DNA of 64,000 nt from NCBI GenBank assembly GCA_963831155.1, contig CAWHOY010000005.1, forward strand, positions 992,001-1,056,000, read 5' to 3'. The DNA comes from CAVRXQ01 sp963831155. Its GTDB lineage: Bacteria > Actinomycetota > Acidimicrobiia > Acidimicrobiales > Bog-793. Below, piece by piece: positions 41,498 to 49,398 of this stretch. Made by a program: the position numbers and the translations under genes. The first letter of the stretch is position 1; every line of letters begins with the position of its first letter. The notes under the pieces were generated by a model. That model saw only the letters and a list, made by a program, of their open reading frames with translations, did not search any database and was not told the DNA's origin.

Positions 41498-42940
41498 ATG
41501 TCCGAGTTTCCGGACGGCGCAGTCCCCGGGACGCCGCGTCGAGGGACCGCGCTGCTCGTCACCTTGGCAATGGCCCAATTCATGGTCGTGCTCGACTTCA
41601 CGATCGTCAACGTGGCGCTGCCCTCGATCCAACACAGCTTTCACGTCTCGACGACGACTGTGCAGTGGTTGGTGAGCGCGTATGCCGTCACGTTCGGCGG
41701 CTTCCTCCTGCTCGGTGGCCGGCTCGCCGACGTGTTCGGCCAGGCGAGGCTCTACCGGATCGGGCTCTGTGTCTTCGTCGTTGCCAGCATCGCCGGAGGG
41801 TTGGCCGTCGAGCCGTCGCTGTTGATCGCCTCGAGAGCCGTCCAGGGACTCGGCGCCTCGCTGCTCGCTCCAGCAGGGCTGTCCATGCTCGTCACGAGCT
41901 GGACCGAAGAGCGCCAGCGCAGCCACGCGCTCGGGGTGTATGGCGCCGTCGCCTCGGCCGGGTTCGCCGCCGGCGCCGTGATCGGCGGCCTACTCGTTGA
42001 GGTGAGCTGGCGGCTCGTCTTTTTCGTCAATATGCCGGTGGGCGTAATGCTGTTCATGGCGTCGTTGCGCCTGCTTCCAACCGATTCGTCGCGGCGCTCC
42101 GGGCGACTCGACGTTCCCGGAGCGCTCGCCGCGACCGCCGGCGTGGCACTACTCGTGCTCGGCGTGACTCGGGCAGGCGACACCCTCCAGCCGACGCAGC
42201 CGGCCGTCGCGGTGGGCGCCGCGCTCATCCTGCTCGTTGCGTTCGTCGTCCGAGAGCACAAGGCGACCGCGCCGCTCCTCGACCTCGAACTGTTCAAGGA
42301 CCGGGGCATCCTCGGCGCGAACCAAAGCCTGCTTGCCTTCGGCGCCTGCAACGCCGCAGCCGTGCTCCTCGTGACGCTCTACTTACAGGAGGGCCGAGGC
42401 CTCACGCCGCTGGTGACGGGGCTGTGCTTCATCCCACAAGCTGCCGGGGCCTTCGCGCTGGCGGGCCCCGCCTCAAGGCTTGTACCTGGACTCGGTCCGC
42501 GTCGTGCACTTGCGACGGGGATGTCTCTCGGCCTTCTAGCGCTCGTCGGTGCCGCCCTCAGCGTCTGGCACAGCTCGCTAGCGGGACTGCTTCCTTCGCT
42601 GTTTGTGTTGGGAGTGTCGGCCCGCTTCGTTCAGGTTGCGTCGACCCTGGCGGGAACTCGCGGGCCGGTGGCCGCCCGGGCCGAGGGTTCGGCGAGCGCG
42701 GTGCTAACTGCGTCGCGTCAGGTCGGCTCGGCGCTCGGCGTCGCAATCGTGTCGGCACTCCTGGTTACCAGCCACGCGACTGAGAGCAACCGGACCGCAG
42801 AGGCCATGCTCGTTGCTGCTGCCTTCACCCTCGTCGGCCTGCTCACGACTCGCATTGTGCCGAGCGGGTCCGCGCATCCGCTCTCGCTGTCGGTTCGGCT
42901 CGAGCACGCCTTTCACCGACTCGCTGGCGGACTTCCTTGA
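41498..42940 (+). CDS. MFS exporter, DHA2 family, 14 helices
   Basis: 480 residues from ATG 41498 (a GTG lies directly before it). Typical DHA2 blocks are LDFTIVNVALPSIQHSF, WLVSAYAVTFGGFLLLGG, GRLADVFGQARLY and the motif C region GVYGAVASAGFAAGAVIGG. A Ser/Gly segment GSASAVLTASRQVGSALGVAI precedes the last helices. It is a third exporter of this family within 15 kb. No regulator is adjacent. The substrate is unknown. Confidence 0.9.
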   Translation: MSEFPDGAVPGTPRRGTALLVTLAMAQFMVVLDFTIVNVALPSIQHSFHVSTTTVQWLVSAYAVTFGGFLLLGGRLADVFGQARLYRIGLCVFVVASIAGGLAVEPSLLIASRAVQGLGASLLAPAGLSMLVTSWTEERQRSHALGVYGAVASAGFAAGAVIGGLLVEVSWRLVFFVNMPVGVMLFMASLRLLPTDSSRRSGRLDVPGALAATAGVALLVLGVTRAGDTLQPTQPAVAVGAALILLVAFVVREHKATAPLLDLELFKDRGILGANQSLLAFGACNAAAVLLVTLYLQEGRGLTPLVTGLCFIPQAAGAFALAGPASRLVPGLGPRRALATGMSLGLLALVGAALSVWHSSLAGLLPSLFVLGVSARFVQVASTLAGTRGPVAARAEGSASAVLTASRQVGSALGVAIVSALLVTSHATESNRTAEAMLVAAAFTLVGLLTTRIVPSGSAHPLSLSVRLEHAFHRLAGGLP

Positions 42941-43045
42941 GATTGCGATGCAACGCTCAGCGTGAAGCACGGTTCAAAGTCGCACAGAATGACGTGACCT
43001 TCTCGTGGAAGGCGTTCAACCGGACCGGACCATCAAAGCAATGGC

Positions 43046-44050
43046 CTAGGGACTAGCGCCGTCCGACGGAGCGACGTCATCGTCTCCAGCGAGCCAAGCA
43101 CTGACGCGGTCGAACACTGACGAGATGCCTTCACCCGCCCTTTCGAAGATCGCCGCGAATCGGGCGCGGTAATGCTGAAGCGCTGCTTCAAACTCGGCAG
43201 TTGCCGGCGGCTCCTGACCACGTCGGAGATAGCTTCCGGATCGGACCCGGTCGAGTTCTCCAGCACTGACCCAAGCGATCAGTTCGCGCACTCTTCGGAC
43301 CGGAAATGGGTGCGTAGTCGCGATCTCGGCAAAAAATCGCGAGTAGCGCCCAAAGGGATCTGATTCGCCCTCGTACTCGGTCGCCTGACGGAGAAAGGCG
43401 TCGAGGTTGAGATCTTCCACCGGTCCCCCGGCCATCCGCATCAACGTGCGGCAAACCACCAGCGGCTCACCGGCGACGATCGCGCTTGCCCGATCTGACG
43501 TCAGCTCGGCGGCTCTCGACCACTCAAGAAGCGCGAAGTAGACGGCCGCGATCGGAAGGCCGGTGAGAGGAACCCCGCGGATTGCGCCTCGCATAATCAT
43601 CTGCACCAACTGGAACGTCGTCGTCAGAGTCACATGGCCGGCGAGAACATGTCCCATTTCGTGGCCGAGCACGGCGGTCAACTCATCTTCGGAGTACGAA
43701 CTGACCAATCCGGAACTCACAAGGGTGATCGGCTCGTTTGCACCGATCGTGAGCCCGCTTCCGACGGGTTGCTGTGAAACGTAAAGCTTCGGGCAGCGTT
43801 CGATGTCCAAAACGTGGGCGCAACGTCGCTGAATGGCCCAAATCGCGGGCAACTGGTCGTCGCCCGTTCGGACAGCGTTTCCCATCAGCAGTTGGCGGAG
43901 TCTGCGCTCGTAGCCGTGTTCGGTCAGGAACTTCACGACTCTCTCGAGACCCGGCACGGTGCGGAGCGCAGCCGTCGCGGCGCGATCGGCAGGGTGCGCA
44001 AACCCTTGGGCGCTAATCCCGGGGAAACTCGTTGCAAGGTCAATCGTCAT
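43046..44050 (-). CDS. M48-family zinc metallopeptidase
   Basis: 334 residues. The zinc motif is AVLGHEMGHVLAGH (His130, Glu131, His134), and a third ligand Glu lies in WSRAAELTSDRAS (about 184), as in HtpX/Ste24-type enzymes. A hydrophobic stretch between (about 157-175, GVPLTGLPIAAVYFALL) suggests membrane association. There are no N-terminal transmembrane helices as in HtpX, so it is the short actinobacterial form. It should take part in membrane or envelope protein quality control. Confidence 0.9.
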   Translation of the reverse strand: MTIDLATSFPGISAQGFAHPADRAATAALRTVPGLERVVKFLTEHGYERRLRQLLMGNAVRTGDDQLPAIWAIQRRCAHVLDIERCPKLYVSQQPVGSGLTIGANEPITLVSSGLVSSYSEDELTAVLGHEMGHVLAGHVTLTTTFQLVQMIMRGAIRGVPLTGLPIAAVYFALLEWSRAAELTSDRASAIVAGEPLVVCRTLMRMAGGPVEDLNLDAFLRQATEYEGESDPFGRYSRFFAEIATTHPFPVRRVRELIAWVSAGELDRVRSGSYLRRGQEPPATAEFEAALQHYRARFAAIFERAGEGISSVFDRVSAWLAGDDDVAPSDGASP

Positions 44051-44196
44051 GCGCGGCGGCCCTCTTCAGTGCGTTCCTGTCTAGCTCTATTCGGCTCATG
44101 GGATGAAACATCGGGGTGGTTCGGAGGGAAAGAGTTGCTCTCGCACCGGCCCTGACGTGGTTTTTTCTTGGTGGCGGGGGAGTCTGCGAGTTCAGA

Positions 44197-44230
44197 ACAT
44201 AGCGGACAGGTCTCGCGCGACATCGTGGAC
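44197..44230 (+). repeat. Left terminal inverted repeat of the IS481 element
   Basis: 34 bases ending GACATCGTGGAC, 17 bases before the transposase ATG. It matches the reverse complement of 45401-45434 at 27 of 34 positions. Confidence 0.75.
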
Positions 44231-44247
44231 GCCGAGGGGGTGTCCAG

Positions 44248-45399
44248 ATGGAGCTCGCAGCGTTCGTCGTCCAGGCGGTTCTCGCAGAAAAGCGCAGTGT
44301 CCGTGCGGTTGCCAAGGAGCACGGGATCTCGAAGACCTGGCTCTACGAGCTCTTGGCCCGCTACAAACAGGGCGGTGAGGCGGCGCTCGCCAAAAGGAGC
44401 AGGCGCCCGCACCACTCTCCGACAAAGGTCTCAGCCGACTTAGAAGACGAGATCGTCGAGCTCCGAAAAGCACTGGCCGAGTTCGGCACGGAGTGCGGGG
44501 CCGACACGATCTACACCCACCTTGTCCGCCGCCACAAGGTGGCGCCCTGTTCGGTCTCGACGGTTTGGCGGGTGCTGACGAGACGGGGCTTCATCGTCCC
44601 CGAACCGCACAAGCGACCGCGCTGCTCCTACATCCGATTCGAAGCGGCGTTGCCCAATGAGTGTTGGCAGATGGACATGACGCACTACGCGCTTTCATCA
44701 GGTGAAGGCGTCGAGATCTTGAACGTGATCGACGACTACTCGAGGCTCTGTGTTCAGAGCAAGGCCTTTCCCGTCACGACCGCCGCCGACGTTGTTCAGA
44801 CCTTCTACGAAGCCGCAGGACAATACGGCTTTCCCCAGAGCGTCTTGTCGGACAACGGCTGCATCTTTACTGCCTCGGCGAGAGGCGATCGCGGCGCGCT
44901 CGCGACGGAGCTCGCCGCGTTGGGCATCGTCTTCAAGCACAGCCGGGTCAACCATCCCCAGACCTGTGGGAAGGTCGAGAGATTCCACCAGACCGACAAG
45001 AAGTTCGTCGACAAGGCGAAACCTGCGACGCTCTCCGAACTGCAAGCACGCCTCGACGTCTTCGCCGCTTACTACAACGACGTCCGTCCGCATCGTTCGA
45101 AGAACCGCATCACGCCACGCGCCGCCTACGACGCCAGGGTGAAGGCGACGCCCCGCGGCAAGCCGATCCGTGACTCCGGCGAGTTCCGAATCCGCACCGA
45201 CAAAGTCGACAAAGGCGGCAAAGTCACCCTTCGCTACGCCGGAAAGCTCCGCCACATGAGCATCGGCAGGGCGCACACGAAAGAACGTGTGCTGCTGTTG
45301 GTGGACGACCGCGACGTCAGGGTCTACTCACAAGACGGCGAGTACCTCGGCGAGCTGAAAATCGACCCGGCCAAGGACTACCAGGGCCAAATCTCGTAA
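44248..45399 (+). CDS. IS481-family transposase (DDE)
   Basis: 383 residues. The N-terminal helix-turn-helix (SVRAVAKEHGISKTWLYELL, about 17-36) is followed by an rve/DDE integrase core. Catalytic residues are visible: Asp143 in CWQMDMTHY, Asp202 in VLSDNGCIF and Glu244 in CGKVERFHQT. The C-terminal part (GGKVTLRYAGKLRHMSIGRA, VYSQDGEYLG) is typical of actinobacterial IS481 enzymes. The frame is intact, so the element may still be mobile. Confidence 0.95.
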   Translation: MELAAFVVQAVLAEKRSVRAVAKEHGISKTWLYELLARYKQGGEAALAKRSRRPHHSPTKVSADLEDEIVELRKALAEFGTECGADTIYTHLVRRHKVAPCSVSTVWRVLTRRGFIVPEPHKRPRCSYIRFEAALPNECWQMDMTHYALSSGEGVEILNVIDDYSRLCVQSKAFPVTTAADVVQTFYEAAGQYGFPQSVLSDNGCIFTASARGDRGALATELAALGIVFKHSRVNHPQTCGKVERFHQTDKKFVDKAKPATLSELQARLDVFAAYYNDVRPHRSKNRITPRAAYDARVKATPRGKPIRDSGEFRIRTDKVDKGGKVTLRYAGKLRHMSIGRAHTKERVLLLVDDRDVRVYSQDGEYLGELKIDPAKDYQGQIS

Positions 45400-45400
45400 T

Positions 45401-45434
45401 GTCCGCGATGTCCCGAGAGATGTGTCCGGGATGT
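45401..45434 (+). repeat. Right terminal inverted repeat of the IS481 element
   Basis: 34 bases directly after the transposase stop, complementary to the left repeat. Sub-repeats GTCC-G-C/G-GATGT occur twice and are probable transposase-binding sites. Confidence 0.75.
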
Positions 45435-45453
45435 CTCGCGACACCGCAATCGG

Positions 45454-45496
45454 CGGAGAGGGGGGGATTTGAACCCCCGACCTTCGGGTTCTAGAC
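45454..45496 (-). other. 3' fragment of a tRNA gene (putative attachment-site remnant)
   Basis: On the minus strand the sequence folds as the 3' part of a class I tRNA: anticodon-loop end GAA, 3' anticodon strand CCCGA, variable AGGTC, T-arm GGGGG-TTCAAAT-CCCCC, acceptor strand CCTCTCC and discriminator G (no encoded CCA). The matching 5' half (acceptor GGAGAGG, D-arm) is absent upstream, and anticodon-stem pairing fails beyond two bases. Integrases that target tRNA genes leave such 3' copies at one end of an island. The loop end fits an NCG arginine anticodon, but the identity is uncertain. Confidence 0.7.
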
Positions 45497-45795
45497 CTCG
45501 TGAGCCACCGGTCGTAGGCAAGTCCTTGTCGTCCCTCACTTCTCAATGCCTGACGGACGAGGTTGTTGGCGATGCCGAAAAGCCAGGGTCGGGCGTCGTC
45601 GTGCTCAAGGTCGAAGCGAGTGCGGTGCTCAAAGGCCCATCGGAAGACGTCGCCGGCAACGTCCTCTCCCCATACGGCGTTGAGACGTCGGAGACAGAAA
45701 GCAGCGACTACGTCGAAGTGGCGATCGAAGATGGCGCTGAACGCTTCCGGCTTACTCAGCGACTGCTCGATGATCCATGAATCGTTCATAGCCAT
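45497..45795 (-). pseudogene. Truncated ECF sigma factor (region 2 only)
   Basis: About 100 codons from ATG 45795: FSAIFDRHFDVVAAFCLRRL, VWGEDVAGDVFRWAFEHR and ARPWLFGIANNLVRQALRSE are the sigma-70 region 2 of an ECF factor (core binding and -10 recognition). The frame then runs into the tRNA fragment and the IS end, so region 4 is missing. Without the -35-recognition domain it cannot work as a normal sigma factor. The break coincides with the tRNA remnant, placing the rearrangement point at about 45500-45520. Confidence 0.8.
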
Positions 45796-45936
45796 CAGTA
45801 GTCTTTGGCCGCAGCTCCCCAAGCGGTTCGCGGTGGATCCAGTGGCAGACACCTACACCGGTGATGAAACCAGCTGGTGACCGCCGGAGTATCGGACGGC
45901 CACGGCACGACTCCGGGCACAGTTGTTTGAGCAAAT

Positions 45937-45956
45937 GTGTCCCGAAGTGCAGGACG
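45937..45956 (+). promoter_or_regulatory. Putative IclR operator upstream of the lyase gene
   Basis: GTGTCCCGAAGTGCAGGACG agrees at 16 of 20 positions with the reverse complement of the site in the iclR promoter (48510-48529). It lies about 35 bases before the lyase ATG, with a possible -10 TACGAT at 45977-45982 between them, which would make the mRNA nearly leaderless. Confidence 0.55.
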
Positions 45957-45990
45957 ATGTGTCTCGATCTGTGGAATACGATGGGGCACC

Positions 45991-46908
45991 ATGAGTACCG
46001 CTGGACGGCGCCTCCGAACACTCATCGACGAGCCCGGCCTCATCGTCTGCCCGGTGGTCAACGGTCCGCTCTCGGCCCGTTTAGCTCAGGATGTCGGCTT
46101 CGTAACGGTGCTCCTCGGCGGTTTTGGTGTCGCTGGGGAAAGGTTCGCTCTACCCGATCTCGGGTTGATCACCTTCTCGGACATGCTGGATCAGCTGCGC
46201 AACACGTGTGCGGCCGTCCCGGGATTCTCGGTCATCGCCGACGGAGATACCGGCTACGGGAACGCGCTGAACGTGCAGCGAACCGTGATCGAATATGCCC
46301 GCGCGGGCGCCGCGGGGATCCTGCTCGAGGATCAACTCTGGCCGAAGAAGTGCGGCCACTACTCGGGCCGCCACGCCGTCGTGTCCGCTGAAGAGGCGCG
46401 CATGAAGATTCGAGCGGCTGTCGACGCCCGTCGCGATGCTGGAGTCGACATCATCATCGTTGCACGAACCGACGCGCGCTCTGCGGTCGATCTCGACGAA
46501 GCGATGCGCCGCGCCAAGATATTCGAGGAGGAAGGGGCCGACGTCGTCTTCATCGAGGCGCTCAAGTCGGAAGAAGAGCTGCGTACGTTCGCTGCGTCGC
46601 TCACGGCGCATACATGGGCGAACATGATGCCGAGGACGCCTCTCGTCAGCCGCAACAGCCTCGCGGAGATGGGTATCAAGATTGTGACCTACAACGTTGC
46701 GTTGGCGGCGACCGTTCATGCGGTGCGCGCGGCATTCACCGCGTTGGCGAAGGACGACATAAGCCAGCTACCGCCACTTGCTTCTTTCGACGAACTCGCA
46801 GATCTCGTCGAGTTGCCAGCGTTCAAGGAAGCTGAGTCCCGCTACTTGATTCCTGAACCGGACTCCCACACAGATCCGTTACCAGATTTCCGTGACGGCA
46901 GCGGATAA
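45991..46908 (+). CDS. Isocitrate lyase / PEP mutase family lyase
   Basis: 305 residues from ATG 45991. The superfamily signature KKCGH is at 119-123, inside EDQLWPKKCGHYSGR; the metal-binding DGDTGYGN (about 88) and IIVARTDAR follow. This family includes 2-methylisocitrate lyase, 2,3-dimethylmalate lyase, oxaloacetate hydrolases and PEP mutase, cleaving or rearranging C-C or C-P bonds next to a carboxylate. The KKCGH Cys points to a lyase rather than a mutase. With the catabolic genes nearby, cleavage of a substituted malate is plausible but not provable here. Confidence 0.88.
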   Translation: MSTAGRRLRTLIDEPGLIVCPVVNGPLSARLAQDVGFVTVLLGGFGVAGERFALPDLGLITFSDMLDQLRNTCAAVPGFSVIADGDTGYGNALNVQRTVIEYARAGAAGILLEDQLWPKKCGHYSGRHAVVSAEEARMKIRAAVDARRDAGVDIIIVARTDARSAVDLDEAMRRAKIFEEEGADVVFIEALKSEEELRTFAASLTAHTWANMMPRTPLVSRNSLAEMGIKIVTYNVALAATVHAVRAAFTALAKDDISQLPPLASFDELADLVELPAFKEAESRYLIPEPDSHTDPLPDFRDGSG

Positions 46909-46955
46909 GTGCGACTCGGGATATCGCCCCTACCCGGCAGTGATGCTTCGTGTTT

Positions 46956-46974
46956 GCTATCTCAAGGTGATAGC
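46956..46974. promoter_or_regulatory. Inverted repeat upstream of the DUF1932 dehydrogenase
   Basis: GCTATC-N7-GATAGC, extended by TTT/AAA-like flanks, lies 24 bases before the ATG. It could be an operator or a transcript hairpin between two co-directional genes. Confidence 0.35.
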
Positions 46975-46997
46975 GAAAGTTCAACGTTGAGACGACC

Positions 46998-47810
46998 ATG
47001 AGAGTCGGGCTCCTTCATCCTGGCGACATGGGGGCCGCGTTGGCATCCGCTCTTGGCGCAGTCGGCCATACGGTGCTATGGGCGTCTGAAGGGAGAAGCA
47101 CTGCGACCGCCGAGCGTGCAAAATCGGCCGGCCTCGAGGACTGTGGCACTACCCGGGAGCTCGCCGGGCACTGCGAGGTCATCTTGTCCATTTGCCCCCC
47201 GGCAGCCGCTGTCGACGTCGCTCGCCGTGTGCCATCTTTTGCTGGCATTTATGTGGATGCGAACACGATTTCCCCAGCGACGTCGCGTGCGATCGAAGAG
47301 CAGGTTGGCCGATACGTCGACGGTTCGATCATCGGTCCTCCCCCGACAACACGTGACACGACCCGGCTCTACCTATCGGGGACAGAAGCCGACACGATCG
47401 CCGAACTCTTCGCCACAACGATCGTCGAACCGATCGTTGTCTCAAACAGCCCCGGTTCGGCTTCTGCCGTCAAGATGGCCTTCTCCGCCTGGACGAAAGG
47501 AACCGCCGCGCTCGCGCTCGCCATCCGCTCGCTCGCGCGTGCCGAAGACGTCGAACAGCCGATTCTCCGCGAGTGGGCGAAGTCCCAGCCCGATCTACCC
47601 GAACTTTGCGAGTCGGCAGCACGTTCCGCGCAGCGCTACGGGTGGCGTTGGAAGGATGAGATGGAGGAGATAGCCGACACTTTCGCGTCCGCTGGCCTTC
47701 CCGACGGATTTCACCGCGCCGCGGCAGAGATCTACCAACGCTCTCCTCATGAGCCAGCAGGCAGCGACTCTTTCGAACGCGTCCTTTCGGCACTCCGACA
47801 GGAACGATAA
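46998..47810 (+). CDS. NAD(P)-binding dehydrogenase with DUF1932 C-terminal domain
   Basis: 270 residues. The N-terminal Rossmann part reads MRVGLLHPGDMGAALASAL with a His-Pro in the usual G-x-G-x-M-G. The middle carries DGSIIGPPP, and the C-terminal helical domain has AVKMAFSAWTKGTAALALAI, with Lys placed like the catalytic Lys of beta-hydroxyacid dehydrogenases, followed by RYGWRWKDEMEEIADTF. This is the DUF1932-type arrangement. It would oxidise or reduce a hydroxyacid, perhaps an intermediate passed to the neighbouring lyase. Confidence 0.85.
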   Translation: MRVGLLHPGDMGAALASALGAVGHTVLWASEGRSTATAERAKSAGLEDCGTTRELAGHCEVILSICPPAAAVDVARRVPSFAGIYVDANTISPATSRAIEEQVGRYVDGSIIGPPPTTRDTTRLYLSGTEADTIAELFATTIVEPIVVSNSPGSASAVKMAFSAWTKGTAALALAIRSLARAEDVEQPILREWAKSQPDLPELCESAARSAQRYGWRWKDEMEEIADTFASAGLPDGFHRAAAEIYQRSPHEPAGSDSFERVLSALRQER

Positions 47811-47861
47811 ACGGACGACCCGCAGTGAGCTCCGCTTTCAAGAGCACAGCACGACCACGCG

Positions 47862-48389
47862 TCAGTGTGGGATCGAGTCTCCGAGCACCCGCCCAGCCAC
47901 TTCGACCGGCTTGGCTGAGACAAGCACGAAGGCGATCCGACATGGGGCGCTGCTGCGGTTCGCAAAGCCGTGGATCGTGCCTCGCTGAACGAGAAGGTCG
48001 CCGGCTTCGAGGTGGACCGTCTCGCCTCCGTCGAGCTCCATGTCGATTTCGCCATCAATTACGACGCCGTAGTCGACCGAGGCGGTTCGGTGCATGAATT
48101 CGGGGTTACCGGGCTCGAACTGCACGACGCGAAACACCGTTCCGGCCGTAATCGTCAGGCCGATGTCTTGAATCGCGGCATCGTCGTTTCCGTGGTTGTC
48201 GACGGGAACCGAGTCGCTCGTCCAAAGCACCCGTGAGGCCACACGCTCGCGCCGGGGTACAAGTTCGTCGCGGCGATCGCTCTGGACGATCGCTCGCCCC
48301 TCGTCATCGTGTCCCGTGACGATTCGCCTTACCGTCGATTCGATGGTCCCCTCCTCGGTTCGGCTCCGACCAGGGCTGACGCTCTCCAC
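47862..48389 (-). CDS. Cupin-domain protein
   Basis: About 175 residues if GTG 48389 is used; a TTG at 48464 is also possible. The single cupin barrel shows the motif 1 region FMHRTASVDYGVVIDGEIDM and motif 2 region LEAGDLLVQRGTIHGFANRS. Metal-type His residues are partly kept (HRTAS, THGF-like TIHGF). The conserved domain begins at VRRIVTGHDDEGRAIV. A strong GAGGAGGGG sits just upstream of an ATC codon at that point rather than an ATG. The gene is divergent from iclR and probably under its control. Confidence 0.85.
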   Translation of the reverse strand: MESVSPGRSRTEEGTIESTVRRIVTGHDDEGRAIVQSDRRDELVPRRERVASRVLWTSDSVPVDNHGNDDAAIQDIGLTITAGTVFRVVQFEPGNPEFMHRTASVDYGVVIDGEIDMELDGGETVHLEAGDLLVQRGTIHGFANRSSAPCRIAFVLVSAKPVEVAGRVLGDSIPH

Positions 48390-48508
48390 GTGACCAGGGG
48401 CGCATACTCGGCGACACCTGCGCGTTGCCTCTCTGTGACCGCTGCTAGCCGATGGCCGCTCCAAAGGGCAACAACAACTGGGCGACCGCGTCCACCCGTC
48501 GAGACAGA

Positions 48509-48537
48509 TTGTCTTGCAATACGGGACACCTTATGAT
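48509..48537 (+). promoter_or_regulatory. iclR promoter with overlapping operator-like dyad
   Basis: TTGTCT (48509-48514) and TATGAT (48532-48537) are 17 bases apart, a good sigma-70-type promoter. The dyad TGTC...GACA (48510-48528) covers the -35 and spacer, and its sequence recurs upstream of the lyase gene. This suggests autorepression by IclR and a short or nearly absent leader before ATG 48551. Confidence 0.65.
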
Positions 48538-48550
48538 CAAATCCGCTCGT

Positions 48551-49384
48551 ATGCCAACCGCCGCGGATTCGAACTCCGACCGGAGCCCGGTCCAAGTCGT
48601 CGGACGCGTAGCCGACATCCTTCTCGCCCTGCGCGAAGAGCCCAACGGTCTCAGCCTCTCCGAGATCGCCGCTCGTGTCGGACTCGCCCGCTCGACCGTA
48701 CACCGTCTTATTAGCGCGCTCGAACACGATTCGTTTGTTGCCTCGGTTTCTCCGAGTGGCGGCTTTCGTCTCGGGCCTTTCTTCGGGAGCCTCGCGGTGG
48801 CCGCGTCCCGACACTTCACGCTCGCGATGCACCCGGACATCGCCTCGCTTTCGCGCGAGTTAAACGAGACGGTCGATCTCGCCGTGCTCGAGCACGACAA
48901 AGTGCTCTTCGTCGACCAGGTCGCAGCCGACACGCAGCGGCTCCGAGCCGTCTCTTCCATCGGCGCCGTCTTCCCTGCCCACTGCACAGCAAACGGGAAG
49001 GCGCTGCTTGCTGGGCTATCGAAAGCCGAAATCGAGCGACTGCTTCCTGAGCAGCTCGAGAAGTTGACACCGCACACGATCACTTCGCGTGCGCAGCTGC
49101 TCGAGGAACTAGAGACCGTTCGCGAAGTCGGGGTCGGCTACGACCGCGAGGAGCACACCGTGGGGATCTGTGCCGTCGGCGTGGCGATCGCGCCACTGAA
49201 CTCCCCAGTCGCCGCGATCAGCGTCCCGTTGCCGTCGCAACGGTTCTACGGCAATGAGCAGCGGATCGCGGCGGCGCTCTTGCGCGTGCGAGCACGTCTC
49301 GAACGTGAACTCGGCAGCCATCGGGAGCTGCCCCGAGGCGACGGCCAAACCTCCCGGCGATTGAAAGAGCACCCTCCAGCCTGA
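48551..49384 (+). CDS. IclR-family transcriptional regulator
   Basis: 277 residues from ATG 48551, chosen because a good promoter ends 14 bases before it; earlier starts at 48533 and 48452 would lie in or before that promoter. The winged helix-turn-helix includes LSLSEIAARVGLARSTVHRLISALE (cited in part), and the C-terminal effector domain has SSIGAVFPAHCTANGKALLAGL, GYDREEHTVGICAVGVAI and AISVPLP. These are typical of regulators of aromatic and glyoxylate-type catabolism. It precedes the catabolic operon by 14 bases and is probably its first gene. Confidence 0.93.
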   Translation: MPTAADSNSDRSPVQVVGRVADILLALREEPNGLSLSEIAARVGLARSTVHRLISALEHDSFVASVSPSGGFRLGPFFGSLAVAASRHFTLAMHPDIASLSRELNETVDLAVLEHDKVLFVDQVAADTQRLRAVSSIGAVFPAHCTANGKALLAGLSKAEIERLLPEQLEKLTPHTITSRAQLLEELETVREVGVGYDREEHTVGICAVGVAIAPLNSPVAAISVPLPSQRFYGNEQRIAAALLRVRARLERELGSHRELPRGDGQTSRRLKEHPPA

Positions 49385-49398
49385 GCGAAAGGAACGCA

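Larger units (their letters stand above)
44187..45443 (+). mobile_element. IS481-family insertion sequence
   Basis: A single-transposase element of about 1.25 kb. Imperfect terminal inverted repeats lie at 44197-44230 and 45401-45434 (27 of 34 positions match), both containing ACAT-x-x-CGGACA and GACATCG-x-GGAC. The outer right end appears to be TGTCGCGAGACAT (minus sense, to 45443). The left outer end is less clear (about 44187-44197). No target duplication is visible. Its right end lies about ten bases from a tRNA fragment. Confidence 0.85.

Noticed and set aside
45421..45443. A third copy of the IclR operator (GTGTCC...GACA) at the IS right end.
   Set aside because: It belongs to the internal sub-repeats of the IS481 terminal repeat and matches the operator core poorly.
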